Below, piece by piece: positions 29,037 to 54,200 of a stretch of 64,000 nucleotides of DNA. Position 1 is the stretch's first letter, and the number at the start of each line of letters is the position of its first letter. This stretch comes from Phalacrocorax aristotelis (taxonomy: Eukaryota; Chordata; Aves; Suliformes; Phalacrocoracidae), in the NCBI RefSeq assembly GCF_949628215.1, contig NC_134276.1:12799690-12863689 (forward strand), read 5' to 3'. The notes beneath the pieces are model-generated. The model did not search any database and had not been told where the DNA came from. It worked only from the letters and a program-made list of their open reading frames with translations. Both the position numbers and the translations under genes were made by a program.

Positions 29037-32000
29037 AGTAGTTCCCTGCATCTTCTTCCTTAAGATTGCTCACAGAATATATACATACAATACAAAAAAT
29101 GGTGACAGAGTATACAAATGAAAACAGTTTTCCCCTCTACTACAGTTGCATCTTTGTGAATCCAATACTTGTTAAAAACAGCTTGATTTTTTAAATGGTG
29201 ATGAGAACTCTCTCAGTAGGAAGTTATGAGATTTCAAACACATCTACTAACAGAATCAGGGTGGTAAAAAGCTGTATCAGAAGTGCAGCAGGCTCAAAGA
29301 AAGAGGAAAACAGTAAGTCTTAAACCTTATTGTTCCAAGTCAGAAGTATGTTTGTCTTACCTTTGTATTGCTACCCACAGTATCAATAAATCAGTTACAT
29401 TTAATAACGGTTTCTAAGGTTCAGATGCTAAGTCAGCTCACTAATGCTACCGATTTATTACACATCTACGGTGACTAAATAAGACTTCAAATCATCTGTA
29501 GCAGCTCCTTCAAAGGAAAGAGATACTGAATCTCCACACTACTTGGGGAGTCCTGGAGTCTACTTTAAATTCTAACAATGCCTTTTGTGTGACAGCAGTC
29601 AAGCTGCATGATTCCATGGATCAGCCTCCTGACCTATAAAATGGGGATTTTTCTTTCTTAAGGTAAAGCAATCAGAGAAAACACAACATAGGTCCAAATA
29701 CTGTTTTAAATATTTAACTATATTAAACATGCTTAATATCACTATGCTTAATTTTCAAAAATATACTTTGAATTTTCTAAAATATATTCCAAAGTACAAC
29801 TATTTCAGTGTTTAGGATATTCTCATTTTAGCATCAGTGTTGTATTTGAACAGGAACAGCTATCCACTGTGCATGCCAGAAGGTGCGCAGAAAGCACGCA
29901 CAACCATACAATCCTGAGAAACGGTGTGGTTTAAGCAGCATCTAGTGGCTAAACTTATGTAGGCAGCCATTGCAATTCCTCTCTATTTTCTCTTACTACA
30001 TTTAGCATTTAGGAAGTAAGGGAAGAGGTTCAGCCCACCACTTTTGGTAAAGAAGATCCAAAGGTGTGTTTGCTTTAACAAAAAGTCTTTACGTATCATT
30101 ACCTTTAATGCAAAATGAGAGGAAAAAGCGCTATGGACTATTAATCATGCCCTAACAACTGGAACAGATTTATTACAGGAGAAAGACTGAAGTATCTCCC
30201 ACCAAGGAATGCAGGAATTAAGTTCCTACTGCACCTTGCAAGGCAATTTTGGTTTTTTACACAAGAGGAATAATCGAGTGCTCACTCCACTTTTGTGGAG
30301 GTACCTTGCACTACGATAACTCTAACGAATGCTGCACCCTGAGGCAGGTAAGTGACCAGCAAACCAATTCTTGTAGATCCTGAAGGAATGGTTGAAAATT
30401 ACTGTCCCCAACTGCATTTGGTAACACTCTGAGCAACTAGAGCCTGCAACAGGCTGGGCACTAAGAGGCTGCTTCAGTGCAGCCAGCTAGGTTAATGGAC
30501 TAGCCTTTCAGCCGTGATTTAAGTTACTCTAGCAAATATAGCCTTACAAGTCTTCCCCTTTTTGGAAGGTTTTTTATGTTCTAACACATCATACCTGTAA
30601 ATATACTAATTTAAGTGGTACTCTTCTCCTCCTTAAATGAAGGAAAATGCCTCATTTTACATTCACATCCAACTAAAAGAATAATCTCTATCTGAAAAAG
30701 ACATTATTCTGTTAGTAAACTGGTTCGATACATTTTTATTAGTTAATCATAAATTTTTATAAGTTGAATTCTAATCAGTATAGTCACAAAATATGTTCAA
30801 GAGCAGACCATGGCTGGGCAAAAACATTCCAGGACATAATTCTATCATTTATGCTGCAGTGGAATTTTGAACACACAAATGTAAGGGGAAAAATAACACA
30901 TGTGATTCTGCAAAAAGTAAACCATTATACAAAGAGTTGTCTAAGAAAGTTTAAAAACTTTCCCAAGGAACAGCTATAAATACAACTGACCTTCAAGATT
31001 TCCATAAAATGAAAAGACGTGAGTTGATGTACTTGATGAAGGATAAATTGTGAATGCGGTACATCTTTTACTAAATAAGGTAAACCACATTTATCAGTTG
31101 ATTCAAATAAGGGAAAACATTTTCAGGTTTTCAGCATTCAGTTCAAAATAAATCGCTGTAAGTTACTTAAAAAAGGAGGGGTTACAACTGGAGGTAAAAA
31201 TCAGCTTAGGCTGCAAACCTGCAGAAGCCATAGCAGGAATACATCACACTCCTGTGACCCAACCTGTAATAAGGTCATCGTGGTCCAAAGCAACTCTGAC
31301 CTGTTTGTTGGTCCAATATATTTTTGTTTGTCCACAACCCTCCTGCAATCAAAAGTCACTATAAAAGCAGTCTTCTGCTTATGCCTCTAAAACTGACCTT
31401 TTGTATGCAAAGACGATGCAGGTTTGTCTTCAGCCTTTAGTATTCTCCAGAAGCTGGAATATCTATTTTCCAACTGACAATTAAAAATAAATGATCTGAG
31501 TACTCCAAGAGTCAGAGAGCCTTAGCAGAGGTAAAATCTACATTCTACAAACAAATCTCTACTTTCATCTGGCTTGTTTAGCACATTGGCGTCATGGTAC
31601 TTCAACCCCCTTCAGTCAAAATGCAAAATTGCCTTCACCTACCAGGAGAGATTCTGGAGAGAAATTGCCAGGAGCAAGAAGGTCAGTTAGAAAAGTGCCC
31701 GCACACTGTAATGAGCATTTTTAAAGGTAAACAGGCAAATCCAGGCTTGTTTTCTGTTTGGGTTAAAGCAAGAGAAGATGTCAATGATTTGTGTGCTGCT
31801 GAGTGACATATCTGCACAGACAATTTCTGTCTCCTGTGTAAGGACAGACAGAAAGTTCAAGTCACACGTTGAAACTTGCACCATTACCCAGCTGTGGCAA
31901 TTGTACGCAGTACTCTTACAGTTTTACCTGTTTTTTTCTAGGCCTAAACAGCATGACTAACTGCTTATAAGATGGATTTTACATTGAACTTGTTTATATT

Positions 32001-33667
32001 TCAATTTAATCAAGCTATTTGTTCTGTTAATTTCTCAAATTTGGTAGTATAATTAAAAAAAAAACAAAACAAACAACAAACCCAAAACCACCTCCTTTAA
32101 GCAATGTTGGATTTTACCTTAGAGCTGCCATTTTTGAACAGACACAGAGAGTACGTGTCTTAAAAACCACCCAGCCGTATGATTCAGTATATCACTTAAA
32201 TGAGTAACATGGTATCTCAGAGGCTTCTCTCCCCATTAGCCCCTACACCTCCGTTACCCTCCTTCTTTCCCCAGGAGCACCTCAAACACCTCCTCTTTCC
32301 ACCTCAGTAATTCCCTTGCCTGATTCCCCCTACTACTTCTGTGGGATTCAACAGAAGTGATTTTATGTACCAATACTTTTTCCATGAGGAAAGCTACAGG
32401 AATTGCACGTGAGCAAATGTATCTTCTATTGCGGTATTTTCAACCCAACCATTGTTTTAGTAACTCATTTGAAGGAACAAAAATGACATGAACAGCTTCT
32501 ACTCCATTTTAAAAAGTTAGTTAAATTACAGTTTGTGATCAAACTTCAGTGTTTTAAAAAAAATCAGTGTGGATTCAGAGCTTCCAAAGACTATTAAGAA
32601 CGGCTTAAATGCCTATTCACAGGTTACATCCATTTAAATCTTCTCTGAGGAAATTTGCTTCAAATGTTGCAATTCTCTTTTAGGGAGTCCAGCTGTTACA
32701 TGGCCAGTTACACGAGTTTTGCACGTGCTCACACTGAAGACGTATCTAAACAAGGTACCACACATGGTTTTGACTTGCCCCCAGCTTTAAAAATAAATGG
32801 CCTCAACAAAGCCATTGCAAATTTGCATTAAAATGAGGCCAAGAACAATTAAATAAATACCTAATATAAAACATACACCATTCTAAGAACAGGGCTCTGA
32901 AACTCAAAGATTATTTCCTTCTAGATAATTGCCTTGAATAGAAAAGTACAGAATCTCTCTTGTTGGTTCATGCGCTGGGTTGTTTTTTAGTTTGTTTTGG
33001 TTTTTTTTTTTGGTGTTTTCCTCTCTAAATCTTAAATGAGAAGTATTCTGCTGTATTGTGGAAAGATGAAGCTTGATTGCTGACAGAAACATAAATTGAG
33101 GTCTACAAATTGCAGCGCAAGTGCTCTAAACACTAGGGGCCACCGTGACCGACAGCACGTTGGTGTGGGCTCCTCACTCCTCCTGACACATGAAAGGGAA
33201 CAGACACAGAAATTACCAAAGTCACCTCGAATCTCAGAATTGTCTAATTTGTTCACGATGTATGTAAAGGAAGAACCACCTTATGGATAACAGTCTAAGG
33301 CTGAAATTGAGGCACTTTTAAACACGAGGGCTGATGTTAACCAGAATGTAAAAAGCCCGTTGAAGGCTTTATTAAATATCACTAGATTTCAGTTAAAACT
33401 TAAGGGTTTTTTTCTTCTCTACAAAAAAATATTTCTATGTATTACAATCCTGTTGTAGAAAACCAAAATGTTTTCTTGAGATAAATTAATCTGAAGCTCT
33501 AATTTGCTACAATTAGTAGACAGCCCAATGTGTCTAATCTTCCCTGAAATCTAAATCCTAAATGCAAGTATTAAATTCTGCCCTTTTTTTGGCCACAGAC
33601 TTCTAGTGAGTGACATAGCGCGAAGGATTAACATGAAATATTAACTTCTGAAGAATTTTAAAAGGAC
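29037..33667. other. Region downstream of FAM76B, nothing recognised
   Basis: No CR1 or other mobile element and no gene seen. If the poly(A) signal at 33368-33373 is used, the last 300 bp belong to the FAM76B 3' UTR. Confidence 0.6.
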
Positions 33668-33688
33668 AGATTAATGTTTTGACAAGAT

Positions 33689-33694
33689 TTTATT
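33689..33694 (-). terminator. FAM76B: Candidate main poly(A) signal of FAM76B
   Basis: Canonical AATAAA read on the minus strand, followed downstream by TCTTGTCAAAACATTAATC. Chosen as the distal end of the 3' UTR; a closer signal (35433-35438) and a farther one (33368-33373) also exist. Confidence 0.5.
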
Positions 33695-35432
33695 GTGAAA
33701 CATTGGATTTAGAAAAGGTACAAAATGTCAACAGTCAGATGTGTGCCAGTACAGTATTTCAACAGTCTATACATGTGGACAGCTGAATAGCTTCACTGCA
33801 GAACGTGTATTTAGACATCCTATCTAACAGGGGGCCGCAATATTCACAGGCTTAAAATACATAAATAACTTGAGCCAAAGTGGCTGTTACTGGTCAATGC
33901 TAATCAACATCTGGAAACAGGCTAAAAAGCACAATACAGTACAACAATCTCCTCGCAGATCCACATTTAAAGAACATCAGTTCATTATGTCAACAATCTA
34001 CAGCTCCAGGACACTGTTTTCAGGACTGGGATTCAGTTGGCTAGTTTACAACTTGAAAAAATTAATGTTAAAAATGAGATTATGGAAGGAAACCCACAGG
34101 TATCTAATTGGAACCAAACACTGTGAAGCCCCTAAAAACTTTGTCGGACTGGGATTTATAGAGTCAATTAATTCTAATATAGAACTTTGGTTTGTTCCTT
34201 TAAAATGGCCTTACTGCAGCTTGAACAGGTATCACTAAGTGATCTTAATTCAAACATTTCAATTTGCTAGACACTTCCGTGTTTTAAAACCAATTTCACC
34301 AAACATGGGTCGCCATTCAACTGGAAAAAAAACATTATCAAAATACTAACTCTGAATTGATGAAAGTCATAAATTTGTATATTAAAAAAAATGATAGTAA
34401 CATCCCCAACGGATAGCAGCTTCTCTACCCTAGTTTAACAAGTTTAAAGAAGAGCATTTATAAACATACAAAGTTGATTTTAGGGTATAAAAATAGACTT
34501 ACACCGTACGAAACAAGATAGCTTGATTTTTTCAAGTTACTCAGTAGTCTGTCACTGCTGGAACTTGCTTGCCCTACTGAAAAGATGTTCATAGTTCAGT
34601 ACACGGGTGGACAGCCAAGTATCTTGAGATTTTAGTTCTTTAATTAAAAGGTGTGTAGCTTATACTACACAGTTAAGCTTACTGAAATATAAGCAGTTAC
34701 CCTGTCACCCGTGAGTACCCAGAGCTGAACTAACCCTTTACTTACGTAAGCCTACTTCACTTTATGCTGATTCGTAACTCACTTTCCTGAACAGGGACCT
34801 TGGGGTATACTCAATTATGTTTAACAGAAATTTCTGAATATGACTAACGTCCGTCAGGAGCAGAGCTAAACTTAAACTGATGTAATTTAGAATCAAAATC
34901 TACCCAAAACATTAAAACAACCACCCTTTGCCACCACATCCACTCCCTTAATTTCAAGACCACCAGTTTTGGCTACTCCTTTCTCACTGTGTATCTTTAC
35001 TGGGGGATGAGAATATTGCAGTTCATTAAGAAGAATCACCATAAGTTACAACTAAGTACATCAAATCAGACAACCGGGAATATTTTTTAAAAAACTTTGA
35101 GAGTCTATCACTAATTAAGGATGTAACATTGGGAGTACAACATCTGCTATGGAATTAAAATTAGCGCTGTGCCAAATGGGAAAAAAAATATAAACAAATC
35201 ACTAAACTCCAGTGTGGCAAAAAACATTTCGTTTTTTTGTTCAGGAAGTGTTTGGCATGAGCAGCACTAACAGAATCCTACACCTCACAGACACAAGCTA
35301 CAAAACTTATCTAAAGCCAATACTCACTGTCCGTCAATTAGCTAGCTCTTGATGCTGCTTCAAGCACTGCACTAGCGACTTTGATCTTTGTTTCAGATTC
35401 CTCTGTATACACATTTATATTTACATAAAACA

Positions 35433-35438
35433 TTTATT
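35433..35438 (-). terminator. FAM76B: Candidate proximal poly(A) signal of FAM76B
   Basis: AATAAA on the minus strand about 715 bp after the stop codon, in a very AT-rich stretch. Use of it would give a short 3' UTR isoform. Confidence 0.35.
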
Positions 35439-36152
35439 AAACATGATTTTAAAACATAAAAACCGTATGTACAAAATACCAACATTCCTATAAATAAACA
35501 GTTGGAGAAAGGCACTTGCAAGAAAAATCTACAGTAAATCTTACAAAAAACACACTGCCTCTGTTACTGTACAATAGATAATCTTTCGGTAAATCCCTAT
35601 CACAAGAATGTAAAACACTACTTGTTATAACTAAGAATATAACCGTTACAGTTGTATTTACACATACATATATGCCTTTTTTAAGTTTCACTTGAGAGCA
35701 CCATGATTCCCATTCTAAATTTATATTTTGATACAAAGTAAAGGAACAGTTGCCACAAACCAGCGTTCAGCATCACTGCAGGTTCATAAACTTTTGGCTG
35801 ACATTAGTGTAGTTTAAAAGACTCAGTTGCTGCTTTGTAAAAAGTACACCTAGTTTGTTATTGCATGTTGTCCTTTTAGAGAGAGCACTGATATGTTCTC
35901 TATGCAATTGTTTTAATACTATTGCTGGCAAAAAGTTTCCAATATCAAAAAAATAAAAACATTCTTCAAGCCAGTTGAAGTATTTCATCTGAACAGTAAC
36001 TAAAAAAAGCTGCATATTAATTATAAAAATGTGTAGGAAACATGCCAACTAATCTGGTGTGCAAAAATATTTTCTACTACACAGGATTTTAAGGGCTTCA
36101 CAGAATTACTCAAATTTACATTGAGTAGCAAACCCCATGAATAACCAGTTCC

Positions 36153-48217
<12,065 letters not shown>

Positions 48218-48250
48218 ATGGCGGCTGCGGCGAGCGGTGGTCAGCGCACG
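48218..48250 (+). CDS. CEP57: CEP57 coding exon 1
   Basis: Encodes [11 protein letters not shown], then a GTGAGG donor. The ATG has a good context (GGCGGACATGG). It is short and poorly conserved beyond the MAAA opening, so it rests on position in the CpG island, phase match to exon 2 and the donor. Confidence 0.85.
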
Positions 48251-51200
48251 GTGAGGTGGGGCGGCTGCGGCTCCGGGGGAGCCCGCGCAGGGCCGGGGCC
48301 GCCCTGCGGAGGGAGGGAGGGAGGCCTTGGGGGTCTCCTCAGACGGGCGGCGCCGCACTGGGGCCGCGGCCGCGGGAAGGGCAGGCGGCCCGGCCGGCGG
48401 GGCCCGGGCGGGACTGGGGTGGCTGCGCGGGCCGTGAAAGCTGTCTGGCCTTTTAAATGCAACATGCGTGTGTTAAAGCCCACTGCATGCGCACACGTAT
48501 CCTGTAAAAGTGAAAGAAAAGGGCAAAGATACTCTGATATTTAAACCATCTCCCGCTACTCCCTGCGCCAGTGTCCGGGGCGCGCGTTCGTAACCGAATG
48601 GGAACGACTCGGGTTGCTTTCGGAAGCGATTCGGGGCGATGGCTGTGACAGCGCCCGTGACAGCGCCTGTTCCGCGGGCGGGGGAGGCTCGGCTCAGCAC
48701 CGGCCTCCGCGGTCCGGGCGCGTGACGCCGCCGCAGCGACCCGCTGCCTCCCCTGGCGAGCGGGGCTGGGTTCTGCGGCTGCTCCTCCCGTTTGTGAGGT
48801 GAAAATGTGGCCTTAAACCTCGGTGTGGCTTCGGGACGCGCCCCCGTCCTTCACCCGTGAGGGTTCGTGGTTTGGGGTCTCGACAGCCGCTTGGTGAGCG
48901 CCCAGCCTGGCGTCCTCTATTGTGTGTCTCCTCCTCTGCAGCATGGTCCGTATTTACACCTGCACCGGCAGCAGTGAGGACTGAGCGATTTGAGGGCTCC
49001 TGGTGTTTTTTCTACCACGCACAGAGAAGGATGTCAGAAAACTAGTTATCACAGAATGGTAGGGGTTGGAAGGGACCTCTGGAGATCATCTTGCCCAACC
49101 CCCCTGCTTGAGCAGGCACACCCAGAGCAGGGGGCACAGGAACATGTCCAGGTGGGGTTTGAATGTCTCCAGGGAAGGGACTCCACAACCTCCCTGGGCA
49201 GCCTGTGCCCCTGCTCTGGCACCCGCACAGGAAAGGAGTTTTTTCTCATGTTTAGCTGGAACTTCCTGTGCTCCAACTTGTGCCCATTGCCCCTTGTCCT
49301 GTCGTTGGGCACCACTGAAAAGAGCCCAGTCCAATCATTCTGACATCCACCCTTTAGATATTTATAGGTATTAATGAAATCCCCCCTCAGTCTTCTCTTC
49401 TCCAGTCAAACAAACGCAAGTCTCTCAGCCTTTCCTCAGAAGGGAGATGCCCCAGTTCCCCTCATCATCTTGGTAGCTCTCAGCTGGACTTGCTCAAGCA
49501 GTTCCACATCCTTCTTGAACTGGGGGGCCCAGAACTGGACACAGCACTCCAAATGCGACCTCACTAGGGCAGAGTAGAGGGGAAGGATAACCTCCCTCAA
49601 CCTGCTGGCCACACTCCTTTTAATGCACCCAAGGGTATCTTTGGCCACCTTGGCCACAAGGGCACAGTGCTGGCTCAGGGTCAGCCTGCTGTCCTCCAGC
49701 ACTCCCAGGTCCTTCTCAAAAGAGCCGCTTTCCAGTAGTTCAGCCCCCAGCCTGTACTGGTGCCTGGGGTGTTCCTCCCCAGGTGCAGGACCTTGCACTT
49801 GCTCTTGCTGAATGTCATGAGGTTCCCCTCGGCCCAGCTCTCCAGCCTGTCCAGGTCTCGCTGGATGGCAGCACAGCCTGCTGGTGTATCAGCCACTCCT
49901 CCCAGCTTGGTGTCGTAAGCAGACTTGCTGAGGTTACACTCTATCCCATCGTCCACGTCACCGATGAATATGTTAAACAGGACTGGACCCAGCACAGACC
50001 CCTGGGGAACACGACTAGTGACAGGCCCCCCCAGTCAGACTCTGCTCCGTTGATCACAACCCTCTGAGTTCTGTTGTTGAGCCAGTTCTCAATCCACCTC
50101 ACTCTCCACTCATCCAACCCACAACATGGAGGCTGTTTAATTTAGTTAGTAAAACCTTTTAGGACAAAAAGCTGTCTGCTGAAGACTTTTTGTATGTATT
50201 GAAAAAAGGGGAAAACCCCCCAAACTTTACACTTTATGAACTTTGAAAATAGCTGCTTTTAATACATCTGGCACACTACAAACACTGAACAAAAATTAGT
50301 GTATTGTGCCAACATTTTTGTTTCTCCTATTTGGTGTAACGGCTTGACTAAGTTAACTTTTTAATGTCTGCTTTTAACTAGAGATGCTATGTAAGCTTAA
50401 AGTGCTGCTGACAGCTGTGTGTCAGGCAGGCACAGGCAGTGTGGAGGTTGGCCTCTGGGTGGTAGGGGCTGTTCTTCCTTCCCTGCTCTCCCAGGAGTGC
50501 AGTACTGAGGGATGAGGGCAGGCTGCTGATTAAGATTGTCCCTCCAAAACAGTTATTTTGAAAGTTTCAGTAACTGTGTACTTGGATATTTTATGCTCAG
50601 TGACCTCAGTTCATGGTGATTCCGGTTTTTTTTTTTTTTCCCCCCAGTCTTGAGATGATTTACCCTTATTTCAGGTTTGTTTGGTTTTTTTTTAACCAGG
50701 AACGAGTACTACTGGGTGTCATTTAAAGCATTACCAAGCATCATATTTTTTTCTGTTATTTCTTTTCTGTTCTGAGGACCCATATAATAACTTGCAATAC
50801 TCTAACTTAGTCCGTTTCCCCAGTGCCAAAGGACTAATAGCAAAGGTGCTGACTTGGTACCTTCATGGTTTTTTTGCTGCAGTTTTCGCCTGAGAGATTT
50901 TCTGCATTTTTCTCCATCTCTGGCTCTATGGTTTGTTTATAAATCATTGTTATTTTTACTGTCCAGGGATCTAGCCAAATTCTGTATGATAATGAGAAGA
51001 ACATAGAGCTTTTTTCCTTTTTCTTGCTGAAAACATTTGGTATGCCACTGAGATTAATAGCCTTCTGGAGAGTTTTCCCTGGTGTGCCCTACTTTTCTGC
51101 AACAGAGAAGTAATGTTATAGTGGGTCATTTTTACCACATGCACAAGTTCTTTTGTTTGAAAAGAGTACCTCTGCCCCAAGTTGCTGAGCTAAGACTGAA

Positions 51201-54200
51201 CATTCAGTATTTGGGAGCTTCAGGAATCATTGTGTGCTCCTGGTAGGTTAAGGTATTGCAGGTCTGAGTTTTAATGTCCCTGTTGCACGCTTGAGTGGGC
51301 AGGTGGTACGCAGAGGTAGCAGCAATGGGTTTTGGAAGGTAACATCCTCAGACCTGTGAAGGTTAAGTGTGCCCAGCTTGCTACCATTACCCAATGCCAT
51401 GTGCTCAGCTCCTTGGGGGAGCGCTAAGCTTCTGCCTTTAGGATTATGAGGCTTTAGTGTGGCTTAAGGAAGGAAAGACTACAGGGAGTACCCAGAGGAA
51501 GGGAGAAGATGTAGTTAGCAAACGTGGCCTAGCTGAGATTCCGAACAAATCTATAGAGTTCCCTGATTTTCAGAGGTATCTTTTTTTATGTTTCGGGATT
51601 CTCCTGAGCATTGCAGCGTGATGCTCCCTGTAAGAATTTCGAAGAGTACAAACAGACTTAGATAATATTTAATGACTTGAGAGAAATCAAGGAGAAGAGC
51701 AGAGAAGTGGTGTGATATTTGAGTCTGAGATTTGTGATGGGCAATTCCTTGATGTTGTTTCGTAAACTTTCTCACATGTTTTACTGAGGTTATTTAGAAG
51801 TCTCTATTTGTGAAACGGAATATAAACCAGTTGCTTGCTTAAACAAGTAAGGAAAATATGCTTGGTAGCAAGCGACTAGTTTGACTGAAGCAAAGAATGA
51901 TTGCCTATACAATAAGTAGACAATATTTCAGCACAATTTTTTTCAGTAGTTATTTCAAGCAGGTACGTCTACTGACTATTGCGCTATTCAAATTAGTGCC
52001 TATACGCCACATCCAGGTGAAATTTAGAAGACATGCAACCAGTTGAAAGCCTGTTTTTGTTTTGCTTTGTGTAACTCGGTGTTCAAGTGTTTGAGTGTGC
52101 TAGCTTTTTCTTTCACTTAGTCTGCTGTTGGCTAGAAAAATGTTACTTATGCCAGTAACAAACAACAAACAAAAAAACATCCTGTAGTTTGGGGGTTTTA
52201 TGTAGTTATTTTTAATTCACAGTCAAGATTTTACAGGTGAAATGTAAAGATATGCAGAAAAATAGCAATGGTGGCAGTCCTAGTTTGATTTCGAACTGTT
52301 TCACCTTTTCTTTTGACTGTTTCATGGGATACCTTTGATTTTAATCAATAGCAGATAGTATGTCGATCTTTGAATCAATTGTTACTGTCACTTGGGTTGC
52401 TGAGGCTTATGTTGCTGCTGTTATTCTATTGCCTGCTGCATAAAGTACTGTGTTTTGCTTGGTTCATTTGTACTTCATTATTTGGTTTTATTCTGTGTTC
52501 ATCAATTCAACATCCTGTAACGCTGGTGGTGTTTTTGCAGGAGTAGAGTTTAGGTCTTGATGTTGGCACCTAACGGGCTTTTGTTTGGTTTTAAATTCAC
52601 ATGTTCTGTTAGACCAGTATGGCTGCTGAGCATGAAACAGTGTGTATCTGCATGCATACAAAAACCATTTCAAAATATTTTTATTAATATATTCTTAATT
52701 AGGGATTAGTGTTTTAATTGGCTTTCTGTGGTAGCAGAAGTTCTTGTGCAAATGCAGTTATTCCAAGAAAAGCACTTATGTTGTATAGGCGAATGTTAAC
52801 AAACACAGACTGCAGAGCATTCATAAAACTCTGCTTAGAAACACTAATACATTCACAGTACTTAGGACCCTAATTTTCTTGTCCATAATGAATCACTTCA
52901 TTTAAAAAAGGAAATGAGCTGTGTATGGGCTTTAAATGACTTAGAAATTTTCTTCGTTTTTTTCCTGTATTATTTTTCTTCTGCATAATGCATTTTGGTC
53001 CATTGTCTAACTTGCTATGAGATACTTACAGAAATACTTTCTGTATTTTAGTTTAGGTCACGATGTGCCCCCAATAACTGGTATTTGCAAAAGCTTAAAA
53101 AAAACCCTGCCCAGATCAGCAGTTGCTCAGTTGTAAATGCTCTGTGGAAAGCTGTGGGAGCATTGCATCTGCCTGCAGCCCGCTTCTCTCTTAGGTTACC
53201 TTCAAATTCTGTTACTGAAAAATTTAGTGGTGGGTACAGTTCAGAGGAATTACTCTTGCATGTTAAAAATAAGCATTCATATTTTATTTGATTCATATAC
53301 ACAAATCAGAAAGCTTAGGCCAGGTAGCCAGTTTTTGAGCTGAAACCATAAACATGGTATACAAGTGCTGTGGCCCTTTTGCTTAGAAGAATCTTGTTAG
53401 AAGGCATGTTGTTTAACAGTGTTCTGGCAGCATAGCGTGTTCACAGCTAGGTGGTCCCTTCTGGTCGTTGCAACATCCAAAACACAGTAAATGTTTGGAA
53501 AGTTGGTGTAGGCTGCTGAGAAATCCATTGTCTCTGTGGCTGTGTCTCTGAGAAGTCTCAAGCTGACCTAACAGCACGTTGCTGCTCAGAGGCAGTGGTA
53601 CCTTCCTGGCTGTGATCTGCTGCTGCTTTTCTTGTGCTGGTACCACTGATGAGGTGTAGCATGAAGTCACCCAGGTGTGTCTGCTGGTGAGGTGCAGCCT
53701 ATTCATGGAAGGATAGGAAGGGTGAATTGAAGCCAGTGGAAAAGAGGGGTTGGAACTGTGCAGCTAGGAGGGTGAGGTGAGGAGGGAGCATGTCCTCTGC
53801 CCCATTTACAGTTAGTGAGCTGTTATGTTAGATGAGTGGATGTAGAACTGTGGTCCAGGGTGTGCTTTATCAGGTTTGGCCACCTTAGTACAGTATCTCG
53901 TGTGCAGTAAGTATAACCAGTAGTTAAGAAGGCAGCTGTTTTCCAACTGACTAGTGTATTACCTTCTCACAATAAGCAAGAGGTGGTGTAAGTAAGTAGA
54001 AAACAAAAGTGGAAATCAGCAACTATTATGGAAAAGACATTTTCTTTCTGATACTGTTTTTAGTGGAGGGGAGTGGGATGTGAAAATGACACAGCCTAAG
54101 GCTATAAGGAAGGAAATATAGCTTTTGAGGTATTACAATATCCTGCAGCAATACTTCTCCACACCATCTAATTGGATTCTACTTTTTTGGTTGTTATTGT

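Larger units (their letters stand above)
33668..36152 (-). other. FAM76B: FAM76B 3' UTR (end inferred)
   Basis: The sequence after the FAM76B stop is AT-rich, free of recognisable repeats and has no coding exon. The end is set by the AATAAA on the minus strand at 33694-33689, which has the usual spacing to a cleavage site near 33,668-33,675. An alternative AATAAA lies at 35438-35433 (shorter UTR of about 0.7 kb) and another at 33373-33368. Which is used cannot be told from sequence alone. Confidence 0.6.

Noticed and set aside
28514-29041. 175-codon plus-strand open frame
   Set aside because: Lies across a minus-strand CR1; it is the antisense translation of CR1 sequence.
33000-33012. Homopolymer T runs (also at 26,707 and 24,453) as retrogene poly(A) tails
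   Set aside because: No gene-like sequence adjoins them and no target duplications are visible; simple homopolymer tracts.
35488-36048. Minus-strand frames of 82-91 codons after the FAM76B stop
   Set aside because: Inside the 3' UTR, Phe/Leu/Ile-rich translations of AT-rich sequence.
48990-49374. Open frames of about 100-117 codons on both strands
   Set aside because: Near-identical frames occur at 41,590-41,935; both sets are CR1 3' UTR sequence.
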